Positions 43,738 through 51,473 of a stretch of 54,933 bases of DNA are shown piece by piece. The DNA comes from Mesorhizobium loti (GTDB taxonomy: Bacteria > Pseudomonadota > Alphaproteobacteria > Rhizobiales > Rhizobiaceae). The notes beneath the pieces were generated by a model. The model made no database searches, was not told where the DNA came from, and was given only the letters and a program-made list of their open reading frames with translations. The stretch covers positions 1-54,933 of the forward strand of contig NZ_QGGH01000024.1 in NCBI RefSeq assembly GCF_003148495.1, read 5' to 3'. How positions within the stretch are numbered: the first letter of the stretch is position 1; each line of letters opens with the position of its first letter. The position numbers and the translations under genes are program-made.

Positions 43738-44799
43738 TTAGCCGGTGCGGCCGCGTGCGGCCACCGGCAGCGTTTCCAGCACCTTTTCGCCTGAGATCAG
43801 ATGCACCTGGTCGAACAGGTTGGTGACGACGCAGCAATGGTCTGGCACGACGCGGACGCGTTCGCCGATGCGCAACTTGCCGTCACCCGAAAGCGTGAGG
43901 GTGCCGTGCTCCTCGCTCAAGCCCGTCACCCGTGCACCGGAAATGCCGAGCAACTCGCCGAAATCGGCGAGCCCCAGCGTGTCGCTGGACAGCGCCTTGC
44001 TGCCGGCATCCAGAATGGCACGCGTCGCTGTGGGATGGCTGACCACCGTCGACAGCACCGTCAGTGCGCAGTCGTCGAGAGTGCCGACGCCTTTGGCGAC
44101 CTGATAGCGGTCGAGATAGATGTAGGTGCCGGGGCGGTACTCCGTGACCACCGATGCCTCGCTCGAGCGCCACATATCCGGCGTGCCGCCACTTGAGATG
44201 CGTTCGCAGGCGAGGCCCGACGCGGCCAGCGCCTGCTTGGCGTCGGCCAGCCACGCCTCGGCCTCCGCCGCGCGACCGGCGGCCGGGTAGGTCATCAGCC
44301 CGCCGAAGGCGAGGCCACCGGCCTTGTCGATCTGTCTTGCCAGCGCAACTGCTTCGTCAGCCGTCTGCACGCCGCAGCGGCCCATGCCGGTGTCGCATTC
44401 GACCAGTACCGGCAGACGATGACCGGCATCGGTGAAAATGGCGGCCAATCCTTCGAGTGTTTCTCTGCTGTCAGCCGTAACCGACAGTGTCACACGGCGG
44501 TGTAGCGCCAGAAGCCGCTCCAGCTTGGCGCGCCCAAGGATGTTGTAAGGGAGAAAAATGTCGGTCAGCCCGGCGTCGGCCATCACCTCGGCCTCGCCGA
44601 TCTTCTGGCAGGTGATACCGACGGCACCGGCCGCGACCTGTTTATTCGCCCAGTAGGGCAGTTTGTGCGTCTTGATATGCGGCCGCAGTTTCAGCCCGTT
44701 CTTGTGGGCATGGGCCTGGGCGCGGGCAATGTTGGCTTCGGCGCGCGCGGCGTCGATCAGGATCGATGGCGTATCGAGGTCGTGGACGGTCGGCATCAT
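43738..44799 (-). CDS. DSD1-type PLP enzyme (D-threonine aldolase or D-serine dehydratase-like)
   Basis: The 353-residue protein has a fold-type III PLP barrel of the alanine-racemase N-terminal type, with the active lysine region LRPHIKTHKLPYW near residue 43. A C-terminal DSD1 domain follows, ending ERVRVVPDHCCVVTNLFDQVHL; the His and Cys in PDHCC are the usual metal ligands. GGTPDMW and GTYIYLDRYQ are other family marks. It cleaves or dehydrates D-hydroxy-amino acids such as D-threonine or D-serine; which one cannot be told from sequence. It ends 144 bases from the small protein gene and is divergent from the lyxose-isomerase gene. Confidence 0.88.
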   Translation of the reverse strand: MMPTVHDLDTPSILIDAARAEANIARAQAHAHKNGLKLRPHIKTHKLPYWANKQVAAGAVGITCQKIGEAEVMADAGLTDIFLPYNILGRAKLERLLALHRRVTLSVTADSRETLEGLAAIFTDAGHRLPVLVECDTGMGRCGVQTADEAVALARQIDKAGGLAFGGLMTYPAAGRAAEAEAWLADAKQALAASGLACERISSGGTPDMWRSSEASVVTEYRPGTYIYLDRYQVAKGVGTLDDCALTVLSTVVSHPTATRAILDAGSKALSSDTLGLADFGELLGISGARVTGLSEEHGTLTLSGDGKLRIGERVRVVPDHCCVVTNLFDQVHLISGEKVLETLPVAARGRTG

Positions 44800-44987
44800 C
44801 TGTTATCCCATAGAAAATCCGCAGGGGTTATGGCCTCGAACGGGCGCGATGTCACGCGGCCAGCGCAGCGGATCTGTTGTCCATGCGCTGAAGGCGCAAG
44901 GCCGGGCGGAGCGGCAAGACGGATCGACACCGCATCGACGTTCGGCTATGCGATTTGCCAGACAAATCGGCACGAAGGACCATGATC

Positions 44988-45674
44988 ATGAAACGCTCCG
45001 CCATCAACGACATCATCCGCGAAGCCGACGCTTTCATCCGCTCGTTCGGCTACATCATGCCGCCCTTCGCCTACTGGTCGCCCGAGGAGGCGAAGGCGCG
45101 CCAGACCGACTCCGCGGCCGTGTTTACCTCCCGGCTCGGCTGGGACATCACCGACTACGGCCAGGAGAAGTTCAAGGAACTCGGCCTGTTCCTGTTCACC
45201 GTGCGCAACGGCCGCTACGAGGACATGAAGAAGGGCATGGGCATGCTCTATGCCGAGAAGATCATGATCTCGCGCAAGGACCAGCTGTCGCCGATGCACC
45301 GCCACAACATCAAGGCCGAGGACATCATCAACCGTGGTGGCGGCAAGCTGGTGCTGGAACTGTTCATGCACGATCGCGACGGCGGCATCGATCCCAAGGC
45401 CGAGGTATCGGTGCCGGTCGACGGAACCATCCACAGGCTGCCGGCGGGCGGGCTGTTGAAGCTCGACCCGGGCCAGAGCGTCACGCTTTTGCCCGGCGTC
45501 TGGCATGCCTTCTGGGCCGAGGGCAAGGATGTGCTGATCGGCGAGGTGTCGACCGTCAATGACGATCTCACCGACAATGTCTTTCGCGAACCGATCGGCC
45601 GTTTTTCCAACATCGACGAGGACGTTGCTCCCGTGCACCTGCTGGTGTCCGACTATGAGAAGTGGCTGGGCTGA
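44988..45674 (+). CDS. D-lyxose/D-mannose isomerase family protein
   Basis: The 228-residue cupin-type protein starts MKRSAINDIIREADAFIR. The manganese ligands fit the pattern SPMHRHNIKAEDI, then KLVLELFMHD, and GVWHAFWAEG, that is two His, a Glu and a His. This matches bacterial D-lyxose isomerases (DUF1498) of about 227 residues. GAAGGA lies 8 bases upstream of this ATG; another at 44982 is too close to it. The natural sugar is unknown. Confidence 0.88.
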   Translation: MKRSAINDIIREADAFIRSFGYIMPPFAYWSPEEAKARQTDSAAVFTSRLGWDITDYGQEKFKELGLFLFTVRNGRYEDMKKGMGMLYAEKIMISRKDQLSPMHRHNIKAEDIINRGGGKLVLELFMHDRDGGIDPKAEVSVPVDGTIHRLPAGGLLKLDPGQSVTLLPGVWHAFWAEGKDVLIGEVSTVNDDLTDNVFREPIGRFSNIDEDVAPVHLLVSDYEKWLG

Positions 45675-45697
45675 GGCAACGCGCCGGGCAGCCAGCC

Positions 45698-47383
45698 TCA
45701 ATGACAGCAGCTTGAGGCTGGCTGCACGCTCGTCCTGCACAGGCATGACGAGCTGATCGCCACGTCTGCTCTGGCCAACGCCGCGGCAAGGCTTGCCTGC
45801 AGCGCCGGCAGTTCTTCGCGCTCGCCGCGTCGTTTCAGGCATTCCACCAGCCCGTGCAGCGCCCAGACATTGTTCGGATGCTGGGCGCAGCGCTGCACCT
45901 TGCCGCTCAGGCCGAGATCGTCGCGATAGACCTGTTCGGCCTCTGCAGAGTGGCCCTGGTCGAGAAGCAGTGCCGCCAGCGCATGGCGCGGCGGGTGCAT
46001 CCACGCCCATGGCTCGGTGTAGGACAGATTGTCGTCAAGCTCGACCGCTTGCCGCAAATGGCCGTAGGCCTCGTCGTGCCGGCCCTGGTGATAGGCAAGC
46101 TCGCCACCGAGCAGGGCAGCCCCGACAGCCAGCGAGGCGCGCGTCGGGTTACTGAGGAAGCGCCGCTCGGCTGGAATGCCTTCCATATGCCGGTGGAACC
46201 GGTCGCGCTCGCGCTCGGCTTCGGCGAATTGCCCCAGCGTCGCGTGCGCGACACCCTTGGCGTAGTGCTGCATGGCCGCCGTCAGCACATAGAGGCTCGG
46301 CTCCGCGGTGACCGGCTCGTCGACGATCTCCTGCCAGCGGCCGAAGCGCACCTGCACATGCGATTTCATCGCATGGTAGCCTTCCACTGTCTGGGTGAGC
46401 TTGGGCCGGTCCTGGATTGCGACCACGTCGCGCGCGACCAGGCTGCGCACCTTGTCGGCGGCCCACAGCGCCGGCCTGTACTGGCCTGACAACATGCAGG
46501 TGAACATCATCAGATGCAGATCGTGGCAGCAGCCGAGCAGATAGTAGGTCGGCTCGTCCGCATAGGCGAGATAGAGGTCGTTGGCGCGAATCGCCTTCTC
46601 GCTGGCAAGCTTCGCCTTTTCGTATTCGCCGCACAGCACATAGATATGCCCCGGCATGTGGTTCATGTGCCCGGCATCGGGGCACATTGCGCCCAGCAGA
46701 TCCGCCGAGCGCATGCCGCGCTCCGGCATGGTGGACATTTCCAGAAGATGGATGTGCAGGTGGACGATCGCCGGATGTTGTGCAATCCCCGCCTCGTCGG
46801 CAAGCCGGATCGACCGCTCGCAGACCTCGAGCGCCTCGACGACATCGGAATTCGGCGCCGGCGCGCCGGTCTTGAGGTTCCAAAGCCGCCGCACGGTGCG
46901 CATCATCAGCGCCTCGACGAAAAGCGCCATCACATCGTGGTCGTCGGGAAAGTCCCGGTACACAAGCCGCATCTCGGCGGCATAGGCATCGTCCCACTGT
47001 TCGAATTCCTCGGGACCCACCCGGTGCAGTTTCTGGAAACGGCACGCCAGCGCCTCGATCAGGCGCCTTTCGACCTCGCTGGCGGAAGCCGCATTGGCGC
47101 GCGCTAGCTGGACATGCTCGAAGCAGCGCTTGGTCGCGCTGTTGGCCTCGGCCTCGCCATGCTCTTTCCAGGTCAGATTGTAGAAAGGCCCGGCGGCATA
47201 GGCGATGCCCCAATGCACAAAGGCGCAATCAGGATCCATCTCCAGCGCCTTCTCAAAGCACTTGATGCCTTCCTCATGGTTGAAGCCGTAGCACCAGTTC
47301 AGCCCGATATCGAACCAGCGCTGGGCTTCGGTTGAGTGGGTGGAGATGGAGCGGCGGTAGGCGCCGAGGTTGAAGCGGTCCAT
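45698..47383 (-). CDS. TPR repeat protein, function unknown
   Basis: The 561-residue protein is mostly helical with TPR-like pairs, for example ALEMDPDCAFVHWGIAYAAG near the N-terminus and LAALLLDQGHSAEAEQVYRDDLGLS near the C-terminus. The first part, WFDIGLNWCYGFNHEEGIKCFEKAL, recurs in many uncharacterised proteobacterial TPR proteins. His-rich spots such as GHMNHMPGHIYVLCGEY and CCHDLHLMMFTC could bind metal. The C-terminus ends in a Cys cluster, CLCRTSVQPASSCCH. It has no signal peptide. I cannot assign a function. Confidence 0.88.
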   Translation of the reverse strand: MDRFNLGAYRRSISTHSTEAQRWFDIGLNWCYGFNHEEGIKCFEKALEMDPDCAFVHWGIAYAAGPFYNLTWKEHGEAEANSATKRCFEHVQLARANAASASEVERRLIEALACRFQKLHRVGPEEFEQWDDAYAAEMRLVYRDFPDDHDVMALFVEALMMRTVRRLWNLKTGAPAPNSDVVEALEVCERSIRLADEAGIAQHPAIVHLHIHLLEMSTMPERGMRSADLLGAMCPDAGHMNHMPGHIYVLCGEYEKAKLASEKAIRANDLYLAYADEPTYYLLGCCHDLHLMMFTCMLSGQYRPALWAADKVRSLVARDVVAIQDRPKLTQTVEGYHAMKSHVQVRFGRWQEIVDEPVTAEPSLYVLTAAMQHYAKGVAHATLGQFAEAERERDRFHRHMEGIPAERRFLSNPTRASLAVGAALLGGELAYHQGRHDEAYGHLRQAVELDDNLSYTEPWAWMHPPRHALAALLLDQGHSAEAEQVYRDDLGLSGKVQRCAQHPNNVWALHGLVECLKRRGEREELPALQASLAAALARADVAISSSCLCRTSVQPASSCCH

Positions 47384-47492
47384 GAAGTCTCATTTCAATT
47401 CTGATCGCCAGCGAGCCGGGCTCTGGTCAGATTCCTTCGTCATCAGTGTGTGACGAAATCTCCAGGCATGGCAAACGCAACGCGTGCCGCTG

Positions 47493-48124
47493 CTAGCTGG
47501 TCCCTTCGGGCGGTGTTTCATTTTGCCAGCCGGCCAGCTCAGGCAGGTCGTCCAGCCAACTTCTTTCCGTCATCAGGGCATCGCCGGCCTGCGGGGCAGC
47601 CTCGGTGGCATTTTGAATGAGCCAGTCCATCCACTTCCGATAGGCAACCGGGTCCAGCTGGGGCGGCAGCACCTTGGCCTTGGCCAGCATGCGTTTGCGG
47701 AAACTAACCTGCCTGCGGAGTTTGGTCGTCGTGAATTTGATTGCCTTGCCTTGGTATTCAACCGTCCAGCGCCCATCTCCATGGCTGGTGAGCCTGTCGA
47801 TGGCGAAACCGGCATCGACCGGCCTATCCCGCCAAGGAAGCTCGACGGCATTCTTCTCAGATCGAGTGCCCATCGCCTGTAGGCGGTCCCGGCACGCTGG
47901 GGCGGCAGCACACCGGCCTGTTCGAGTATCTTCCTGCGGAAGGTAGGCTGCTTCTTAAGCTGGCCTGTCGTTAGCTCGACGCGATGCCCACGGAATTCGA
48001 CGTGCCATCGGATCCTCCCGTTGCCGAAATACTTCACCAGCCTGTCGATGAAGAACTCGTCGTCGGTGAGCGCCACGCAGCCTTGGCTGATGCTTTCGAG
48101 AATGTACTGGCTATCACTGGGCAT
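47493..48124 (-). pseudogene. Two-domain small protein broken by a probable frameshift
   Basis: From 48124 leftward, residues 1-80 read MPSDSQYILESISQGCVALT and then a domain with RWHVEFRGHRVELTTGQLK and FRRKILEQAGVLPPQ. After YRRW the frame drifts. Another frame, with an ATG at 47873, encodes a second copy of the same domain: RWTVEYQGKAIKFTTTKLRR, SFRKRMLAKAKVLPPQ, AYRKWMDWLIQ. One lost base near 47860 would join the two into one protein of about 210 residues with tandem domains. Similar V-E-(Y/F)-G and FR-x-LPP patterns occur, as I recall, in phage or integrative-element proteins. The second copy could instead be a separate overlapping gene. The function is unknown. Confidence 0.55.
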
Positions 48125-48358
48125 TACTCGGCCTCGTGCAGGAATCTTTCACGAAGCTTAGCCGTTGGCACGCACGGGCGGCCACCAATTTGCTCTGGGA
48201 ATCTCGCCTGCCTCAATCAGCCCAAACTGATGCGCGGGTTGCCATAGATATGCAAGGCGGTGGCACGCTCACCGCAGACGATAGCCTTGGAGGGAGCGTA
48301 AGGCCCGTGGACGAGTGGCTGAAGTTCATCACCCGGCCGCTGGACGGCGCGAGGCTCG

Positions 48359-49696
48359 TTACTTCTGGCGAAACGCGGAGTGGAACGACACGACCAGCGG
48401 GCCCAGGATGTAGTCGAGTGCGGTGCGTTCCTCGGTAACGATCATGACCGACGCTGGCATGCCCGGATAAAGCGCGATCTGTGGGGCTGCAGCCAATTCC
48501 ACCGGATCGACCGCTACGTCGGCAAGATAGTAGGGAAACCCGGTCTTGCTGTCGGTAATGCGATCCGCCGAAATGCGGGCGATTCGCCCATGGATTATGG
48601 GTATCGAGCGCTGCTTGTATGATGTGAAACGAACTTCGGCTGCCATGTCGGGTCGCAGGTTCGATATGTCCTCGACGCGAACCTGCGCCTGGACGATCAG
48701 CGAATTCTCGGTCGGCACGATGTCGAGGATGGTCTGGCCTGGCGAAACGATCGCGCCGATCGAGAAGACGCTGAGATCCATCACCTGGCCGTCATAGGGC
48801 GCGCGCACTTCGGCTCGGTCCATGGCAGCCTGGGCGGCAAACATCTTGGGCACGAGGTCGGCAAGGCTCGATTGCGTATCGATAAGCATGGCCGACAGCT
48901 TGGCCCGGCGCTCATATGTCAATTGCGCGATCTGGCCCTCGAGTTCGGCTTTGCTCTGTTGGCTACCGGCTATGGCGCCGAGGTTCTCGTCGATCAGGCC
49001 CTGCAGATCCGAGGCGGATCTTTCCAGCTCCAGGATGCGTGGGCGGGTCGTCAATCCGGCCTTGAGCAGCTTTGACAGGCTGGCCTTCTCGTCGATCGTC
49101 GATTGCATCTGGGCCTGGTAGGATTCGACCCGAGCCTGCTTGCCCTGAATCTGCTCCTCGAGCTCGGCAATCCGCCGCTCGAGGATCTGCCTGGCGCCGG
49201 CCATCGAGGCGCGCTGGCTCTCCAGGTCGGTGATCTGGTTTGCCATCGCATCCCTGAGGTAGGCCTCGTGCTCCTTCAGGATGTCCTTCGGGAAGGCAAC
49301 AGCCTTGCTGCCGTCCAGTTCGGCCCGGATCCTGGCATCGGTTGCACGCAGCAGAGCGTATTGCTGGGCATAGAGATTGAACTCGGACCTGATCCTGGTG
49401 TCGTCCAGCTTCAGCATGATGTCGCCCTTCCTGACGACGTCGCCATCCTTGACGCGGATCTCCTTCACCGTTCCGCCGTCGAAGTGCTGTACGCTCTTGC
49501 GATTGCCTTCCACCTTGACGATGGCGTCGGCGAGTACGGCGCCGTTCAGCGGAGCAAAGGCTGCCCAGCCACCGAAGACGCCGAAGAAGGCGACGATGAT
49601 CAGCAAGCCGATATAGGCCGGCACCCGGATCGAATCCGGGGCCAGGATACCGGTTTCGCCTGGCAGGCTCCGGTAGGTGAGGGCGCCGTCGCTCAT
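48359..49696 (-). CDS. HlyD-family type I secretion adaptor
   Basis: The 445-residue membrane-fusion protein has a short cytoplasmic N-terminus, one membrane helix in YIGLLIIVAFFGVFGGWAAF near residue 30, and a lipoyl-like half (VKVEGNRKSVQHFDGGTVKEI). Then come long coiled coils (ILERRIAELEEQIQGKQARV and onward) and a C-terminal beta part with VRAPYDGQVMDLSVF and VPTENSLIVQAQV. It links the ABC exporter to an outer-membrane TolC-type channel, which is not in the window. It is 19 bases downstream of the ABC gene in the leftward operon. Confidence 0.94.
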   Translation of the reverse strand: MSDGALTYRSLPGETGILAPDSIRVPAYIGLLIIVAFFGVFGGWAAFAPLNGAVLADAIVKVEGNRKSVQHFDGGTVKEIRVKDGDVVRKGDIMLKLDDTRIRSEFNLYAQQYALLRATDARIRAELDGSKAVAFPKDILKEHEAYLRDAMANQITDLESQRASMAGARQILERRIAELEEQIQGKQARVESYQAQMQSTIDEKASLSKLLKAGLTTRPRILELERSASDLQGLIDENLGAIAGSQQSKAELEGQIAQLTYERRAKLSAMLIDTQSSLADLVPKMFAAQAAMDRAEVRAPYDGQVMDLSVFSIGAIVSPGQTILDIVPTENSLIVQAQVRVEDISNLRPDMAAEVRFTSYKQRSIPIIHGRIARISADRITDSKTGFPYYLADVAVDPVELAAAPQIALYPGMPASVMIVTEERTALDYILGPLVVSFHSAFRQK

Positions 49697-49715
49697 CGAT
49701 CTCTCCGGCCACAGC

Positions 49716-51428
49716 TCATTGGGTTGCCACCGCCATTGGCGCCGCGCGCTGGTTGAGCAGCGCCACGATCTCGTTTCTCATGCCGAAGGCCTCGACCGCG
49801 CCATCGCGCAACAGAAGGATCTTGTCGACATTCGCCAGGGTAGAGGGCCGGTGCGAGACGATGATCACCGTGCTGCCGCGGCGCTTGAGCTCGATCGCGC
49901 AGTCGCTCAGCGCGCGGTCGCCATCGGCGTCGAGATTGGAGCTCGGCTCGTCGAGAATGATCAGGTTCGGCGTTCCGAACACCGCCCGGGCGAGAGCGAT
50001 CCGTTGCCGATATCCTCCCGACAGCACTGCGCCGCCTTCGCCGATCTGGGTCTCATAGCCCTGTGGCAGGCGGATGATCATCTCATGCACGCCGGCGAGC
50101 CGCGCGGCCTCGATCACCTCCTGGTCGACATTGGTCTTGAAGCGGCCGATGTTGGCGGCGACCGTGTCGGAGAAGAGTTCGATATCCTGCGGCAGGTAGC
50201 CGATGTGGTCGCCGAGCGCGTCGTGCCCCCATTGCGACAGGTCGGCCCCGTCCAGCCTGACGGTGCCGCGGCTGGGTTGCATGACGCCCGCGAGATGACG
50301 CGCCAGCGTCGACTTGCCGGCGCCGGAAGGGCCGACGATTCCCAGTGTCTCGCCTGCTTCCAGCCGGAACGATACGTCCCGGAGAAGCACTTTCTGCTGG
50401 CTGGCAATTGCAAAGCTGACCTGCTCGACCGAGATCTTGCCGGTGGGCTTCGGCAGGTTGAACGATCTTTCGTTCTGCGCGCCCCCGTCCAGCAGCTTTT
50501 CGACCCTTACCAATGCCGCCCGCCCCAGGATCAGGCTGCGCCAAAGGCCGACGATCTGCTCGACCGGCTGTAGCCCACGCCCCAGCAAGAGGCTCGCCGC
50601 GAACATGGTGCCGCCGGTGATCTGCCGCTCGATCACCAGATAGGCGCCGAGGCCGAGGATCAGCGACTGCATGGTGAGCCGCAGGAAACGGATCAGGCCC
50701 GACATCAGGGCGGCGCGATCGCTTGCCTCCGCCTGGCGCCGCAGCGCCAGGTTGCGGTCGCGCCCCCAGCGGCGGATGAGACCGTCGATCATCCCCATGG
50801 CGCGAACGACTTCCGCGTTTCTGAGGCTCATCTCGGTAAAGTTATAGTTGGTCGTCGCCAGGTCGTTGGCCTGCTTCAGCGGCGAACGCACGATATACTC
50901 GTTGAGCACCGCCATGGCGATCAGGAGCAGCGAGCAGCCCAGCGCGAAGAAGCCGAGCCAGGGATGCAGCAGGAAGATGATGCCGATGTAGATGGGCGAC
51001 CATGGCAGGTCGAACAGGGCATGGATGCCGCTGCCGGTGATCACCTGCCTGAACGTGTCGAAATCGCGGATCGGCTGGCTTTGCGAGGAGCCCGGCGATG
51101 GCGTCTCGACCGACGCGGCGAGGACTTTTGCCGAGAGCAGCCGGTCGAGCCGCGCGCTGGCACGCGTCAGGATGGAGGCGCGCACCAGGTCGAGGCCGGC
51201 CAGCGAAAGGAAAGCCGCCAGCAACACCAGGGTCAGCATCACCAGCGTGGTTTCGCTGCCGCTGGTGACGACCCGGTCGTAGATCTGCAGCATGTACAGT
51301 GGGGACGCGAGGTAGAGCAGATTGATAGCCAGGCTGAATGCCGCCGCGACCAGGAAATAGCGGCGGCAGGCCCGAAGCGCATCCTTCACAATTCGCGATT
51401 TGCTATCCACTTCCAGAACCCCACTCAA
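49716..51428 (-). CDS. Type I secretion ABC exporter, PrtD-like
   Basis: The 570-residue protein has an N-terminal six-helix part (YFLVAAAFSLAINLLYLASPLYMLQIYDRV, typical of PrtD/HlyB without a C39 peptidase) and a C-terminal ATPase. The ATPase has Walker A GPSGAGKST, Walker B LIILDEPSSNLD and a signature LSGGYRQR in which Tyr replaces the usual Gln. It is 45 bases downstream of the adhesin gene and 19 bases upstream of the HlyD gene, so it probably exports that adhesin across both membranes in one step. Confidence 0.94.
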   Translation of the reverse strand: MSGVLEVDSKSRIVKDALRACRRYFLVAAAFSLAINLLYLASPLYMLQIYDRVVTSGSETTLVMLTLVLLAAFLSLAGLDLVRASILTRASARLDRLLSAKVLAASVETPSPGSSQSQPIRDFDTFRQVITGSGIHALFDLPWSPIYIGIIFLLHPWLGFFALGCSLLLIAMAVLNEYIVRSPLKQANDLATTNYNFTEMSLRNAEVVRAMGMIDGLIRRWGRDRNLALRRQAEASDRAALMSGLIRFLRLTMQSLILGLGAYLVIERQITGGTMFAASLLLGRGLQPVEQIVGLWRSLILGRAALVRVEKLLDGGAQNERSFNLPKPTGKISVEQVSFAIASQQKVLLRDVSFRLEAGETLGIVGPSGAGKSTLARHLAGVMQPSRGTVRLDGADLSQWGHDALGDHIGYLPQDIELFSDTVAANIGRFKTNVDQEVIEAARLAGVHEMIIRLPQGYETQIGEGGAVLSGGYRQRIALARAVFGTPNLIILDEPSSNLDADGDRALSDCAIELKRRGSTVIIVSHRPSTLANVDKILLLRDGAVEAFGMRNEIVALLNQRAAPMAVATQ

Positions 51429-51445
51429 AACTCGTCAGGCCAGGT

Positions 51446-51467
51446 GGGCCGCCGCTGACGGCGGCCC
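51446..51467. terminator. Perfect hairpin between adhesin and exporter genes
   Basis: GGGCCGCCG 51446-51454 pairs with CGGCGGCCC 51459-51467 around four bases. It sits 6 bases after the adhesin stop and 17 bases before the exporter start on the leftward transcript. There is no T-run after it, so it may slow polymerase or protect the upstream mRNA end, giving more adhesin than exporter. Confidence 0.55.
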
Positions 51468-51473
51468 TTTGGT

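Noticed and set aside
48125..48438. Plus-strand open frame of about 100 codons in the gap before the HlyD gene
   Set aside because: It overlaps the end of the HlyD gene in antisense, lacks a ribosome-binding site, and has no recognised motif; the gap shows nothing I can support.
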